Source: an uncultured Marmoricola sp. (lineage in GTDB: Bacteria > Actinomycetota > Actinomycetes > Propionibacteriales > Nocardioidaceae). Taken from it: a stretch of DNA of 13,842 nucleotides. The position numbers were made by a program, and so were the translations under genes. Under the pieces are notes generated by a model that saw only the letters and a list, made by a program, of their open reading frames with translations, made no database searches and was not told the DNA's origin. Positions 1 through 8,279 of this stretch are shown here, in pieces; positions within the stretch are counted from its first letter, which is position 1, and each line of letters opens with the position of its first letter. The DNA is taken from assembly GCA_937868455.1 (NCBI GenBank), contig CALMMO010000407.1, positions 1 to 13,842 on the forward strand, given 5' to 3'.

Positions 1-76
1 CTCAGGGCATCAAGTGAGCATCGCGGTGCAAGACCTGCGGCAACGGATCGTGGCTCAGCAAGGTGACGACAAGTGA
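1..76 (+). CDS. narH: Probable C-terminal tail of nitrate reductase beta subunit (partial)
   Basis: An open frame enters from the left edge (codons in phase with base 2) and ends at a TGA at 74-76, leaving about 24 residues ending in GDDK. Its stop overlaps the GTG start of narJ in a GTGA junction, the usual sign of tight translational coupling. The tail itself has no motif that I recognise. The name rests only on the known narGHJI gene order and the overlap with narJ. The iron-sulfur cysteine clusters expected of NarH would lie outside the window. Confidence 0.55.
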   Translation, partial: SGHQVSIAVQDLRQRIVAQQGDDK

Positions 77-852
77 TCCTCGACGCCTTACTGACGAAGG
101 GCCGGCGCGCCTCTCGCAACCAACCACCTCATGGCGTCGACACGACGAGGGTGGTCTGGGCTGTCGCCTCTGCCTTCCTTGACCACCCCGACGATCGGTT
201 GCTTGAAGGCTCCAGTTCCTACCGCTCAGCGCTGGCCCAGTTGCCCCCTGAGATGCGGGACCCGCTGATCGGCTACCTCGACGTCCTCGACCAGGTTGGT
301 TTGGCCCCACTTCAACGCGAGTTCGTCGACACGTTCGACCTCACTCGGCGTTGCGCGCCGTACCTGACCTATGCGACCTGCGGCGACACTCGCCGACGTG
401 GTGTCGAACTGGTGAGGTTCAAACAAGCCTTCCGCGAAGCGGGAGTTGAGTTCGATGAAACCAGCGGCGAACTGCCCGACCACGTGGCGGCTGTGCTCCA
501 ACTGGCCGCAGTACCCGGAGGCTTCGAGATCGCTTGGCGACTGCTATGCCAGTACCGAGTCTCACTCGAACTCCTCTTTCGCGCACTCAACCAGCACCGC
601 CCCAGCACCCCAGGACTCACCACCTCACCGTGGGCCGGTGTCGTCGGAGCCGTGCGAGCCACGATGCCTGCGCTGGCTGGATCTGATGAGGAGGTCTTGC
701 TCCGACTCGTCGAACAAGGCCCCCCTGGCGAAACGGTCGGCCTCGATGAGGAGTTGTCGCCCTACGACCCTCGCCTCATCGACTATCACTCACAGACCAC
801 TCCTGCGCCGACGTTCCTCGGCGCCGATATCCCCGTGGGAGAACTCCGATGA
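73..852 (+). CDS. narJ: Nitrate reductase molybdenum cofactor assembly chaperone NarJ
   Basis: NarJ is a cytoplasmic chaperone that binds the NarG apoprotein and promotes molybdenum cofactor insertion before NarGH docks on NarI; it is not part of the final enzyme. The 259-residue product is within or slightly above the family's usual size. The clearest family mark is YLTYATCGDTRRRG at residues 97-110, matching the conserved YLTY-x-x-GDTR-x-RG block of NarJ/TorD-like chaperones. An N-terminal helix with FLDHPDD (35-41) also fits. The GTG start at 73 has an AAGG about 8 bases upstream and overlaps the preceding stop, so it is preferred. The stop overlaps the narI ATG in an ATGA junction at 849-852. 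No signal peptide or membrane segment is seen. Confidence 0.93.
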   Translation: MILDALLTKGRRASRNQPPHGVDTTRVVWAVASAFLDHPDDRLLEGSSSYRSALAQLPPEMRDPLIGYLDVLDQVGLAPLQREFVDTFDLTRRCAPYLTYATCGDTRRRGVELVRFKQAFREAGVEFDETSGELPDHVAAVLQLAAVPGGFEIAWRLLCQYRVSLELLFRALNQHRPSTPGLTTSPWAGVVGAVRATMPALAGSDEEVLLRLVEQGPPGETVGLDEELSPYDPRLIDYHSQTTPAPTFLGADIPVGELR

Positions 853-1601
853 ACACCCTCGCGTTCGTGATCTTGCCCTACGTCTGCCTGGCGATCTTCG
901 TCGTGGGCCACTGGTGGCGCTACAAGTACGACAAGTTCGGCTGGACCACCCGCTCCTCACAACTCTACGAAGACAACCTGCTCAAGTGGGGATCCCCGCT
1001 CTTCCACTTCGGCATGCTCGGAGTTGTCGGCGGCCACGTCATCGGCCTCATCATCCCCGAGAGTTGGACCGACTGGGCGGGGCTCAGTGAGCACACCTAT
1101 CACCTCTTTGCGATCACTGGCGGGATCATCGCCGGCTTGATGGCTGTCACGGGTTTGGTGATGCTGGTCTATCGCCGCCGTACCGTCTCACCAGTGTTTC
1201 GCGCCACCACGGTGATGGACAAGGTGATGTACCTGATGCTCGGCACTGTGATCGCCCTCGGCATGTGGAACACCCTCGCCAGCGGCGTTCTCGACCCCGA
1301 GTTCAACTACCGCACCACCGTCTCACCCTGGTTCCGCGGCATCTTTTACGGCATGCCCGACGCCTCACTGATGGCCGGAGTTCCGGTTGGTTTCAAGATC
1401 CATGCCATCGTGGCGTTCTTGCTCTTTGCGCTATGGCCATTCACGCGTCTCGTGCACGTGTTTTCGGCACCGTTGGGCTACCTGACCCGCCCCTACATCG
1501 TCTACCGCTCCCGTGCTGATCACGTGCGCACTGGCCTAGGCAACCGCTCCCCCCAGCCCGGCTGGGAACGCCCTGGACTGGATCGAGTGAAGTCAAAGTA
1601 G
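849..1601 (+). CDS. narI: Respiratory nitrate reductase gamma subunit NarI (cytochrome b)
   Basis: NarI is the membrane cytochrome b that takes electrons from quinol and passes them through NarH to NarG for anaerobic nitrate respiration. The 250-residue protein has about five hydrophobic segments. Four histidines sit where the two heme b ligand pairs are expected: H53 and H63 (10 apart), and H185 and H203 (18 apart). These spacings match the known E. coli NarI ligands at 56/66 and 187/205. A GGGAG ribosome site lies about 8 bases before the ATG, and the start overlaps the narJ stop. The C-terminal tail after residue 220 is polar and presumably cytoplasmic. This is the last gene of the operon, followed at once by terminator-like hairpins. 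Confidence 0.95.
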   Translation: MNTLAFVILPYVCLAIFVVGHWWRYKYDKFGWTTRSSQLYEDNLLKWGSPLFHFGMLGVVGGHVIGLIIPESWTDWAGLSEHTYHLFAITGGIIAGLMAVTGLVMLVYRRRTVSPVFRATTVMDKVMYLMLGTVIALGMWNTLASGVLDPEFNYRTTVSPWFRGIFYGMPDASLMAGVPVGFKIHAIVAFLLFALWPFTRLVHVFSAPLGYLTRPYIVYRSRADHVRTGLGNRSPQPGWERPGLDRVKSK

Positions 1602-1645
1602 CCCCTTCGGGGTCTGCAGGATTTCGACACCCGCGCGAAGCGCGG
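1602..1645. terminator. Two GC hairpins between convergent narI and gntR genes
   Basis: The 44-base gap between the narI stop and the gntR stop holds two short perfect hairpins: CCCC-TTC-GGGG at 1602-1612 and CCGCGC-GAA-GCGCGG at 1631-1645, the second ending directly against the gntR stop codon. Convergent genes on both sides make a bidirectional terminator the natural reading. Neither hairpin has a long T tract, so strength and mechanism are uncertain. Confidence 0.55.
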
Positions 1646-2368
1646 CTAATCCGTGCGCGAAACTGGAACCCAGAGGGTGAAGCGGTCCGCGCGGTAGGTG
1701 TTGCGCGAGACCTCGCAGGCGGTTTCGCGCGAGAACGTTCTTCGGCTCACTCGCAGCACAGGCGCACCCACGGAGATCCCAAGCTGGTCGGCTTCAAGTT
1801 CGGAAGCACTGCCTGCTTGCACCGCATCCTCACCCCAGTTGGGTGCCATGTCGATGGACTCGAACCATGCGTACAGACTCTCGGGCGGCTCACTGTCCAT
1901 AAACGACGCAAAAATCTCCGAGGAGAGGTACACATCACTGAGGCACGTTGGTTCACCATCAGCAAGCCGTAGGCGTTGCCAGTGGATGACAGGGTGTCCT
2001 TCGTCGATCTCAAGCGCCCTGGCAACACCGGGGCCAGCCTTCTCCTCACGCAGCAACAACGTGCGCGAAGCCGGACTCTTTGATCTGCGCTCCATCTCCT
2101 CGGTGTAAGACGAAAGCCGTGCCTGCATATCGACGTGAGGTTTCGCAACAAAGGTGCCTCGACCAGGGATGCGCTCGAGAAGACCTTGCCCCACCAAGGC
2201 ATCCAGTGCGTGGCGCACTGTCATCCGCGCAACACCGAATTGCTGCACCAAATCGCGCTCAGATGGTGCGGGGTCGCCCGGCTCTGAGTCGAGGACGAAC
2301 TGGCGGACGTACTCGCGCACACGCACATGTTTGAGGCGCGCCTCGGATGACTGAGGCAATCCGAACAC
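1646..2368 (-). CDS. GntR-family transcriptional regulator, HutC subfamily (UTRA domain)
   Basis: A DNA-binding repressor-type protein of 240 residues. Residues about 13-76 are a GntR winged helix with PSERDL (35-40), the recognition-helix region ending VRHAL (51-55) and the wing GRGTFV (69-74). Residues about 95-235 are a UTRA ligand-binding domain, which in this subfamily senses a small molecule such as histidine-pathway compounds or amino-sugar phosphates; the ligand here cannot be told. The start shown is GTG at 2368, but a G-run lies directly against it. TTG at 2359 (MPQSSEARLKH) has that G-run at a better distance of about 8-9 bases and keeps the whole DNA-binding domain. The gene lies 59 bases after the ABC permease on the same strand and has a dre-like site over its promoter, which suggests self-regulation. 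Confidence 0.92.
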   Translation of the reverse strand: MFGLPQSSEARLKHVRVREYVRQFVLDSEPGDPAPSERDLVQQFGVARMTVRHALDALVGQGLLERIPGRGTFVAKPHVDMQARLSSYTEEMERRSKSPASRTLLLREEKAGPGVARALEIDEGHPVIHWQRLRLADGEPTCLSDVYLSSEIFASFMDSEPPESLYAWFESIDMAPNWGEDAVQAGSASELEADQLGISVGAPVLRVSRRTFSRETACEVSRNTYRADRFTLWVPVSRTD

Positions 2369-2412
2369 CCCCCGAATTGGAAAGCTTGCCCGGCCAGGCT
2401 AACCCGCCATTA

Positions 2413-2424
2413 TGGTCTAGTCCA
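2413..2424. promoter_or_regulatory. dre-like HutC/DasR-type operator before gntR
   Basis: TGGTCTAGTCCA is an interrupted palindrome that differs at one position from TGGTCTAGACCA, the core of the published DasR-responsive element bound by HutC-type GntR regulators. It lies 45 bases upstream of the gntR GTG. On the minus strand it runs into CATAAT (2414-2409), a 5-of-6 match to a -10 box, so a bound repressor would cover the core promoter. No convincing -35 box is seen. That the neighbouring GntR protein binds here is inference. Confidence 0.6.
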
Positions 2425-2427
2425 GAC

Positions 2428-4965
2428 TCACTCAGTCGCGATCGCCTTCAGCACGTCGATGCGGCTTGCGCGGTAGGCCGGCAGCAATGCAGCCAGCACA
2501 CCAATAATTGCGGCCCCCACGACGAACCAACCCAATGTGGAGGTCGGCACACTGAGCAAGGTCAGGCCTTGATCTTTGAGTGAGGTCACAATCGCCCACC
2601 CGAAGACAACGCCCATGCCCACGCCGAGCAAAGCTCCGAGCACCGCGATCACAATCGCTTCTAACCCGATCATGCGACGCAACTGCGGGCGGTTGAGTCC
2701 GATGGCGCGCAGCAATCCAATCTCCCTGGTGCGCTCGATCACCGAGAGCCCCAAGGTGTTGACGATCCCCAGCACCGCAATCACCAAAGCCAAGCCGAGC
2801 AGCATGTTGATCATCGAGACCATCTGGTCGATGGGTGCGCGCTGTTTGGCGGCGAACCCAGCTTGGTCCAACACACTGACGGTCGGGAGTGAGGAGATCT
2901 TCTTGGCAACAGCGTCCTTGACGACCCGTCGCTCAGAGCTCGGGTCGAGGGTCAAAAACAACGCTGAGTCAAGCTTGTCGTAGCCCGCGGCCTCAAAGGT
3001 TTCCAAGGACAGCAGGCAGGTCGACCACAAGGTGGCATTTGCGGTGTAGGTCGCATCAACAACGTATGCGCGCCGACCCGACGGCGTACGGAACTGGACT
3101 GTGTCCCCGACCGCCAGATCATTGGCCTTGGCTGTGTCTTTGTTCAACACGCAGTGGTTCTTAGCCCATGTGGGGCTGCCCTTATCGACGTCGATCTTGA
3201 AGGACTTCCCAAGATTGGCTGGATCTACACCAGCGATGAACTCACGATCTTTACCCAGTTGCGCGACGCCAAAGCGACTCGAGACGACGTCAGCGACTCC
3301 GTCAACGGCACTCACTTTCTTGGCGATGCGTGGCGAGAAGCCCCGGCCGGTCACATCCGTGATGACGAGGTCCGAGCGAAACGAGTCTGCGACCGTGGCA
3401 TCAACACTCGCGGAGGCCGAAGATCCAATGATCGACATCGTGGTCACCAACGACAGGCCGATCATGAGTGCTGACGCAGTTGCCGCAGTACGGCGAGGAT
3501 TGCGCAGAGAGTTCTGCCCGGCGATGCGGCCCACTTCGCCTAGCGTGACTCGATAGAGGGTGGCCGTGAGGGCAAGGAAGGGCTGAGCGATCACCGGGCT
3601 AGCCAAAGCGGCAGCCATGAGCGCGGCTAGAACGCCGCCGCCCACCCATAACGCAGCTTTCGGCACATCTTGAGTCAGACCTGCCCAGATCAACCCTGCT
3701 GCAACAAGTCCTAAGAGCACCCCGCCCAATAGACGCAGGCGCAACGAGCTTGATGGCAATGCCACGTCGTCACGCAGCGCCTGCACCGGGGCAATTTTGG
3801 CGGAGCGACGGGCCGGCAACCACGCAGCCGTCATCGTGACCAGCAACCCAACGGCGTAAGCGATCAGGAAGGTGCGCGGCTCCAGCACGAAGTCAGTGGC
3901 CCCGATATCGAGACCAGACATCGCCTTTGCGCCAGTGCGAATCGCCCAGGCGACCACTAGCCCGAACCCCGAACCCAAGGTGCTGCCCACCAAGCCGACG
4001 ACAAATGCCTCAATCAAAACCGAGGTTGTCACTTGGCGTTTCGAAGCGCCTAGCGCCCGTAGGAGCGCCAACTCGCGACTTCGCTGTGCGACCAGGATCG
4101 AGAAGGTGTTGATGATCAAGAAGGAACCGACCACCAACGCGATCCCAGCGACCACCAGCAAGAACGTGGTGATGAACTTCAACACCTCTTGCAATGCCGT
4201 CGCGGCCTCTTTAGCGGCCGCATCGCCGGTCTTGGCCGAATAGCCGACCGGCAGCACCTTCTCAACTTCAGCCTTCAATTCACCTTGCGTCACCCCAGGC
4301 GCCGTTGATAGCCACACAGAGTCATAGACCTGCTTGCCGTCATGGAACAACCTCTGCATGGACTTGGTGTCCCACATGATGATGGTCGCCCCGTTGAGTG
4401 AGCCCTCACGCACCCCAGAGAGTCCCACGAGTTCGGCAGTGGCGACCTTGGCCGACCCTGGGATCACCAGGTGCACCTGATCTCCGATGTAATAGCCAGC
4501 GCGAGCAGCACTGTCTTGGTCGAGGATGATCTCGTGCTTGCCGCGCGGATGCGATCCCGCCAACAGTTCGACACCTCGCACTCCGCGCGCAGCGGGAGCG
4601 TTAACGTCGTTGAACGCAAAGGTCGGCGGGCCCATCGAGCCGACCACTTTGTTGTCACGATCAAGGAGTACGACGCCGCCACCGCGCACTCGGCCATGCA
4701 CTGTGGCGGCCCCTGGGAGTTTGCTCAGTGTGTCGACCAACGACTGGGGAACTGCCTTCTGGCGCCTAACCCGGTCGTCATCCTTGCCGTACCTCACTGA
4801 AACATCGGGCACCGAGTTGTTGAAGATTCCAGTGAACGATTTGTTCAGGGTGTCGCTGAAGACGTAACTGCCCACCACAAACCCAACACCGATGGTGATG
4901 GCGAACAGACTCATGACTAGGCGCATCTTGCGCCCGAGGAGGGACTTCCATGCGGCGCGAAGCAT
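2428..4965 (-). CDS. ABC transporter permease, two-domain FtsX/MacB type
   Basis: An 845-residue membrane subunit of a MacB/LolCE-like ABC system, a class that uses ATP-driven mechanical motion on extracytoplasmic substrates such as peptides, lipids or lipoproteins rather than classical transport. It starts with the usual MLRAAWKSLLGRKMR amphipathic lead, then a membrane helix at about 16-37 and a large external domain at about 40-260. The first FtsX domain is at about 265-395, with RELALLRALG at 297-306. Two further helices follow, then the repeat start LRNPRRTA (487-494), a second external domain and a C-terminal FtsX domain with REIGLLRAIG. This duplicated architecture is typical of actinobacterial single-chain permeases. 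The ATG shares its A with the TGA of the ATPase, and AAGG sits about 8 bases upstream. The substrate is unknown. Confidence 0.93.
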   Translation of the reverse strand: MLRAAWKSLLGRKMRLVMSLFAITIGVGFVVGSYVFSDTLNKSFTGIFNNSVPDVSVRYGKDDDRVRRQKAVPQSLVDTLSKLPGAATVHGRVRGGGVVLLDRDNKVVGSMGPPTFAFNDVNAPAARGVRGVELLAGSHPRGKHEIILDQDSAARAGYYIGDQVHLVIPGSAKVATAELVGLSGVREGSLNGATIIMWDTKSMQRLFHDGKQVYDSVWLSTAPGVTQGELKAEVEKVLPVGYSAKTGDAAAKEAATALQEVLKFITTFLLVVAGIALVVGSFLIINTFSILVAQRSRELALLRALGASKRQVTTSVLIEAFVVGLVGSTLGSGFGLVVAWAIRTGAKAMSGLDIGATDFVLEPRTFLIAYAVGLLVTMTAAWLPARRSAKIAPVQALRDDVALPSSSLRLRLLGGVLLGLVAAGLIWAGLTQDVPKAALWVGGGVLAALMAAALASPVIAQPFLALTATLYRVTLGEVGRIAGQNSLRNPRRTAATASALMIGLSLVTTMSIIGSSASASVDATVADSFRSDLVITDVTGRGFSPRIAKKVSAVDGVADVVSSRFGVAQLGKDREFIAGVDPANLGKSFKIDVDKGSPTWAKNHCVLNKDTAKANDLAVGDTVQFRTPSGRRAYVVDATYTANATLWSTCLLSLETFEAAGYDKLDSALFLTLDPSSERRVVKDAVAKKISSLPTVSVLDQAGFAAKQRAPIDQMVSMINMLLGLALVIAVLGIVNTLGLSVIERTREIGLLRAIGLNRPQLRRMIGLEAIVIAVLGALLGVGMGVVFGWAIVTSLKDQGLTLLSVPTSTLGWFVVGAAIIGVLAALLPAYRASRIDVLKAIATE

Positions 4966-5693
4966 CAGTGCGCCTTCTCGGTCATGCGCTCGAGCACTGC
5001 TTCGCGGGTCGGATTGCGCAATTCATCAACCACTAATCCGTCGGCCAAGAAGATCACGCGGTCGGTGTAGGAGGCGGCGACCGGGTCGTGGGTCACCATC
5101 ACGATGGTCTGCCCAAAATCATCGACCGTCTTGCGCAGCAAACCCAAGACTTCAGCACCAGAGACCGAATCAAGATTGCCGGTCGGCTCATCAGCAAAGA
5201 CGATCGCAGGTTTAGAGGCTAGCGCCCGCGCGACTGCAACTCGCTGTTGCTGGCCGCCGGACAGTTCGTTTGGCCGGTGGGTGAGGCGATCACGGATCCC
5301 AACGGCATCGATCACGTTGGAGTACCACTGAGCATCGGGCTTGCGACGGGCAATGCGCAGCGGCAACAAGATGTTCTCTTCAGCAGTCAACGTAGGCACC
5401 AAGTTGAAACTTTGGAAGACAAACCCGATGCGATCTCGACGCAGAGTTGTCAGCGCCTTGTCTTTGAGTTTGGCAAGGTTTTGATCGCCGATGAGCACCT
5501 GCCCCTTGCTAGGGCGATCGAGCGCCGCACAGCAGTGCATGAGTGTTGACTTGCCCGAGCCAGATGGGCCCATGATCGCGGTGAATTCACCCTGCATGAG
5601 GTCAACTGTGACGCCAGCTAACGCACGGACTTTGGCATCGCCCATCCCGTAGGTCTTGATCAAATTGATGACACGCGCTGCAGCAACACTCAT
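4965..5693 (-). CDS. ABC transporter ATP-binding protein, MacB/LolD type
   Basis: The 242-residue ATPase partner of the adjacent FtsX permease. Visible motifs in order: Walker A GPSGSGKST (42-50), Q-loop glutamine Q94, signature LSGGQQQR (144-151), Walker B IVFADEPT (164-171) and the switch histidine in THD (H202). All catalytic residues are present, so it should be active. The sequence after the signature (ARALASKPAIVFADEPTGNLDS) is characteristic of the MacB/LolD clade. Its stop and the permease start share one base, so the two subunits are translationally coupled. No clear Shine-Dalgarno sequence precedes the ATG at 5693, and I see no strong promoter in the 70 bases upstream, so transcription could start in that gap or read through from the GDPD gene. 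Confidence 0.95.
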   Translation of the reverse strand: MSVAAARVINLIKTYGMGDAKVRALAGVTVDLMQGEFTAIMGPSGSGKSTLMHCCAALDRPSKGQVLIGDQNLAKLKDKALTTLRRDRIGFVFQSFNLVPTLTAEENILLPLRIARRKPDAQWYSNVIDAVGIRDRLTHRPNELSGGQQQRVAVARALASKPAIVFADEPTGNLDSVSGAEVLGLLRKTVDDFGQTIVMVTHDPVAASYTDRVIFLADGLVVDELRNPTREAVLERMTEKAH

Positions 5694-5731
5694 AGCGTTG
5701 AAACTACAGATACCGACAAAGTGATGGCATC

Positions 5732-5752
5732 AGGGACCACCCTCTGGTCTCT
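5732..5752. terminator. Hairpin between GDPD gene and ABC operon; terminator or operator
   Basis: AGGGACCA (5732-5739) and TGGTCTCT (5745-5752) form an 8-base stem around a CCCTC loop; the one imperfect pair is a G-T in one strand's RNA. It lies just after the GDPD stop (5764, minus strand) and about 40 bases before the ABC ATPase start. There is no T tract after it in the direction of transcription. The arms contain TGGTCT and its near-complement, the same hexamer as in the gntR operator but in opposite orientation, so an operator reading is possible though weaker. Confidence 0.4.
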
Positions 5753-5763
5753 ACGGGAAGTCC

Positions 5764-6807
5764 CTAGTTATCGAGATGCGCATCTCGTGCGGGAACCACG
5801 ACTTCGGGGTTGTCGGTGAGGATGCCGTCCACCCCAGCGACCATGAACAGGGTGCTGTAACCAGCCAGGTCACCGGCGGCCGCAGGGTCGGCGCCAACCC
5901 GGAACTGCACAGGTAGGTGTGCGTTCTCCCGGCTCAACGTCCACACGAACACATCAAGGCCGAATCGATGTGCCCGACGCACCGCGGGCGTCGGGGCCAT
6001 CACGTTGCCCAGGGAGTCGGTTGGAATGACCAAAGAAGCCTTCAGGAACACCGCGTCGTAGGTGCGCCCAGCACGACGCAACGATCGCCGCGTGGTCTGC
6101 GCACTGCGAGTCAAAATGGGCGCTATTCGCACGGGCAACAAAGCCCGAAGTGCGCGCAACGAGGATGGATAGTAGTTCTGCACGATGACGGGCGAGGAAG
6201 CATTAACGAGCCCAGCTGCGCGCAGCTCGTCAGCCAAAGCAGATTCTGGATTGAGTCCTACAGAGTGGAGGTACGTCGGCAGCTTGATCTCGGGGAGGAC
6301 CCATATCTTGCGCTGCACGGATAGCTGGTGGACTAGTGAGAGCAACTGAGCAAACGAGGCCACCTTGAAATCTGTGTCGTACGACGCCGATTGGGGTCGC
6401 AGATCCGGATTGCGTTCGATGGCACGCAGGGTCTGGATTTCGGCCCAGGTGAAATCTTCAGCAAACCAGCCTGTCACCTCGGATGAGCCGACGAGTTTGG
6501 TCGTGAGTCGATCGGCGAACTCTGGATGGTCGGCAACATCAGTGGTGAGCTCGAGTCGGTCTTCGTGTCGACAAATGAGCACGCCGTCACGAGTCATCAC
6601 CAGATCGGTCTCGACCATTTCAGCGCCATCGGCCAGCGCTGCCTGGTAGGCCGCCAGCGTGTGCTCGGGGAACAACCCCGATGCGCCCCGGTGACCGGCG
6701 ATCAAGGGGCGCACCGCAGACTCGATCCGCGGGACAGCCGAATTGGATGGAGCTGCGATCAAGACGCTGAGCACGACCGCACATGCTGCAAGAAATCTTT
6801 GTGGCAT
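5764..6807 (-). CDS. Secreted glycerophosphodiester phosphodiesterase (GlpQ-like)
   Basis: Predicted to hydrolyse glycerophosphodiesters outside the membrane to glycerol-3-phosphate and an alcohol. From the ATG at 6807 the protein has 347 residues and begins with a Sec signal peptide (hydrophobic core about 5-20, likely cleavage near SNSA). The GDPD catalytic set is complete: GHRG with H39/R40, PEHT (48-50, the usual PENT), ETD with E66/D68 and RHEDRL with H81. A later E-x-K motif (PEIKLP) and the C-terminal DGILTDNPE follow. The frame stays open to a GTG at 6855, but that start would put 16 charged residues before the signal peptide and has no ribosome site. The PLD-like gene ends 57 bases upstream on the same strand, so the two are probably co-transcribed. 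Teichoic acid or phospholipid-derived diesters are possible substrates. Confidence 0.9.
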   Translation of the reverse strand: MPQRFLAACAVVLSVLIAAPSNSAVPRIESAVRPLIAGHRGASGLFPEHTLAAYQAALADGAEMVETDLVMTRDGVLICRHEDRLELTTDVADHPEFADRLTTKLVGSSEVTGWFAEDFTWAEIQTLRAIERNPDLRPQSASYDTDFKVASFAQLLSLVHQLSVQRKIWVLPEIKLPTYLHSVGLNPESALADELRAAGLVNASSPVIVQNYYPSSLRALRALLPVRIAPILTRSAQTTRRSLRRAGRTYDAVFLKASLVIPTDSLGNVMAPTPAVRRAHRFGLDVFVWTLSRENAHLPVQFRVGADPAAAGDLAGYSTLFMVAGVDGILTDNPEVVVPARDAHLDN

Positions 6808-6854
6808 CAGTGTCTCAATTGCCCAGGAGTGGTTTCGAGGACGCAGCTCGCACA

Positions 6855-6880
6855 CGCAGAGAGATCAGTCGGTCTCTGCG
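6855..6880. other. Perfect hairpin straddling the stop codon of a PLD-like gene
   Basis: CGCAGAGA (6855-6862) and TCTCTGCG (6873-6880) are exact 8-base complements around a 10-base loop that contains the minus-strand stop codon (6865-6867). No T run follows on the minus strand. It could act as a partial terminator or as an mRNA 3'-end stabiliser that sets the ratio of the PLD-like and GDPD products. Confidence 0.4.
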
Positions 6881-8202
6881 CGAGCGAGCTTGCCCTTGCC
6901 CAAGACCGGGTCTGGTGAGTCGACAGTGCGTGCATAGCCGGGGGCGTAGGTGCGGTTCCAGGTGGCTGCTTGGCGCTCGCGCCAAATCTGGTCAAAGTCA
7001 CGGTTATAGGCCAAGGCATCGGCAACGCTGGAGTAGATGCCAGTGAACTCATCGGAGTAGTTACCAAGTCCCGTGAAGTTGCAGGTGCCTGCAATCACAA
7101 TCGAGGCGTTGGGGTTGCCGTCGTACCCACCGATAATCGTGGTCCACTTGGCGTGGTTGTAAGCCTTGATGTTGCCAGCGGCATCGTAGGTGCCAACACG
7201 CTTGACTGGCACTGGTCCTCGACCGCTTCGGGAACGCAAGATGCTCTTGACCTGCTTTGAGCTCACCGAGAGCTCGACTGCCACATCGCAACCTTCGTTC
7301 CACAGCTTCTTGGCCTGCCGAGCGAGATATTCGCCGCGTACGGCGCCGAACCAGGCATACATGCCGTAGCGAACCTTGGTGCGCTTAGCCGACTCGTCCG
7401 GCCCCAAGACCAGGCAGTCGATCTTTTCCATCGCCAGGTATTGCGGGTCGGTCGCTATCGACATCGCTGGCCAGGGGAAGATCCAGTGGTCGCCCATCGG
7501 GGCTTCAAAGAAGTTCATAGGCAATGCAGCTGCAGGTACGTCGAGACCCATCTCGTTGAAAATGCCCACGAACCGGTTATAGGTCGCCCCATCGATCACG
7601 GTCTTTGCGTGGTTCCACTGACCGGCGACCGCAAAGTTCGTCAAGTTGCCCGATGAGGTGACCACGACGTTGCGCACGCCTGTGACATTGCTAAAGAGGA
7701 AATACTTCGCGTGCATGTTGCCGCCAAACCCGCGGCACGACTTGTCACACACCATCACCCAGTTAGGGCTGGAGTGGTCGTTACCGATGACTTTGCGCAA
7801 CCGCACGAACGAAGGTGAGTAAAGCGAGTCCTTGCGGTTCACCAAGTGAGCGTCACCAATGACTTGCACACTCACGCCACGATCTCTCGCGGCAATGAGC
7901 GCGTCGACGATGCCGTTGTGGCTAATGCCGAAGGCCGCAATCTTGATCGACTCACCGCCTGCCGTGCTGCGAATGAGACGCATCGCATGGCGCAGGATCT
8001 GACCGCGGTCGGAACGGAATGGGTGGTTGAACAGCAATCCTTCGGCCGGCACATAATTGTCGGGCGGAGTCGGGTCCGCAGCAAAGACCCCTGCCGAAGA
8101 GGCTCTTGAGGCAGATGCGGGCAAAGAACCGCCCACGGCAACAACCAGTCCGAGCACGAGCACGGTCGCTGCTCGCATTGCAGGTACCAAACGATTACTC
8201 AT
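6865..8202 (-). CDS. Secreted phospholipase D-like (HKD superfamily) protein, copy 1
   Basis: A 445-residue exported member of the PLD superfamily, which cleaves phosphodiesters in phospholipids or nucleic acids through a phosphohistidine. Signal peptide: hydrophobic core 11-24, likely cleavage after ASA (about 30-32). The first HKD-like motif is HAK with H164/K166, followed by SSGN; the position usually Asp is S171. The second is HAK with H350/K352, followed by GTCN (372-375, like GSxN), also without the Asp. C152 and C156 flank a conserved CDKSCRG segment and may be disulfide-bonded. The ATG has GGGGG about 7 bases upstream. It is a close paralogue of the next gene (8291-9616): about two thirds of some 120 aligned residues around the first motif match by eye. 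Whether the substrate is lipid or nucleic acid cannot be told. Confidence 0.88.
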   Translation of the reverse strand: MSNRLVPAMRAATVLVLGLVVAVGGSLPASASRASSAGVFAADPTPPDNYVPAEGLLFNHPFRSDRGQILRHAMRLIRSTAGGESIKIAAFGISHNGIVDALIAARDRGVSVQVIGDAHLVNRKDSLYSPSFVRLRKVIGNDHSSPNWVMVCDKSCRGFGGNMHAKYFLFSNVTGVRNVVVTSSGNLTNFAVAGQWNHAKTVIDGATYNRFVGIFNEMGLDVPAAALPMNFFEAPMGDHWIFPWPAMSIATDPQYLAMEKIDCLVLGPDESAKRTKVRYGMYAWFGAVRGEYLARQAKKLWNEGCDVAVELSVSSKQVKSILRSRSGRGPVPVKRVGTYDAAGNIKAYNHAKWTTIIGGYDGNPNASIVIAGTCNFTGLGNYSDEFTGIYSSVADALAYNRDFDQIWRERQAATWNRTYAPGYARTVDSPDPVLGKGKLARAETD

Positions 8203-8222
8203 TATTCGCCCCCAAATCGTGC

Positions 8223-8265
8223 CGACGTTTGGTCATTGTCGCACGACCTTTCCGACATTTCGTCA
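8223..8265. promoter_or_regulatory. Paired CGAC-N5-GTCA sites before PLD-like copy 1
   Basis: CGACGTTTGGTCA (8223-8235) and CGACATTTCGTCA (8253-8265) share 11 of 13 bases and lie exactly 30 bases apart, about three helical turns. Between them is a small inverted repeat GTCG-CA-CGAC (8238-8247). The nearer site ends 21 bases from the start codon at 8202. A third copy of the same 13-base pattern precedes the GDPD gene of the neighbouring pair (10558-10570). The spacing and repetition suggest a regulator-binding region; the regulator is not identified. Confidence 0.45.
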
Positions 8266-8279
8266 CTAACCTTCGACTC

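Noticed and set aside
2576-4867. Several long plus-strand open frames opposite the ABC permease
   Set aside because: They lie antisense to a gene with clear FtsX domains and are explained by GC-rich codon bias; none shows a family motif or a ribosome site.
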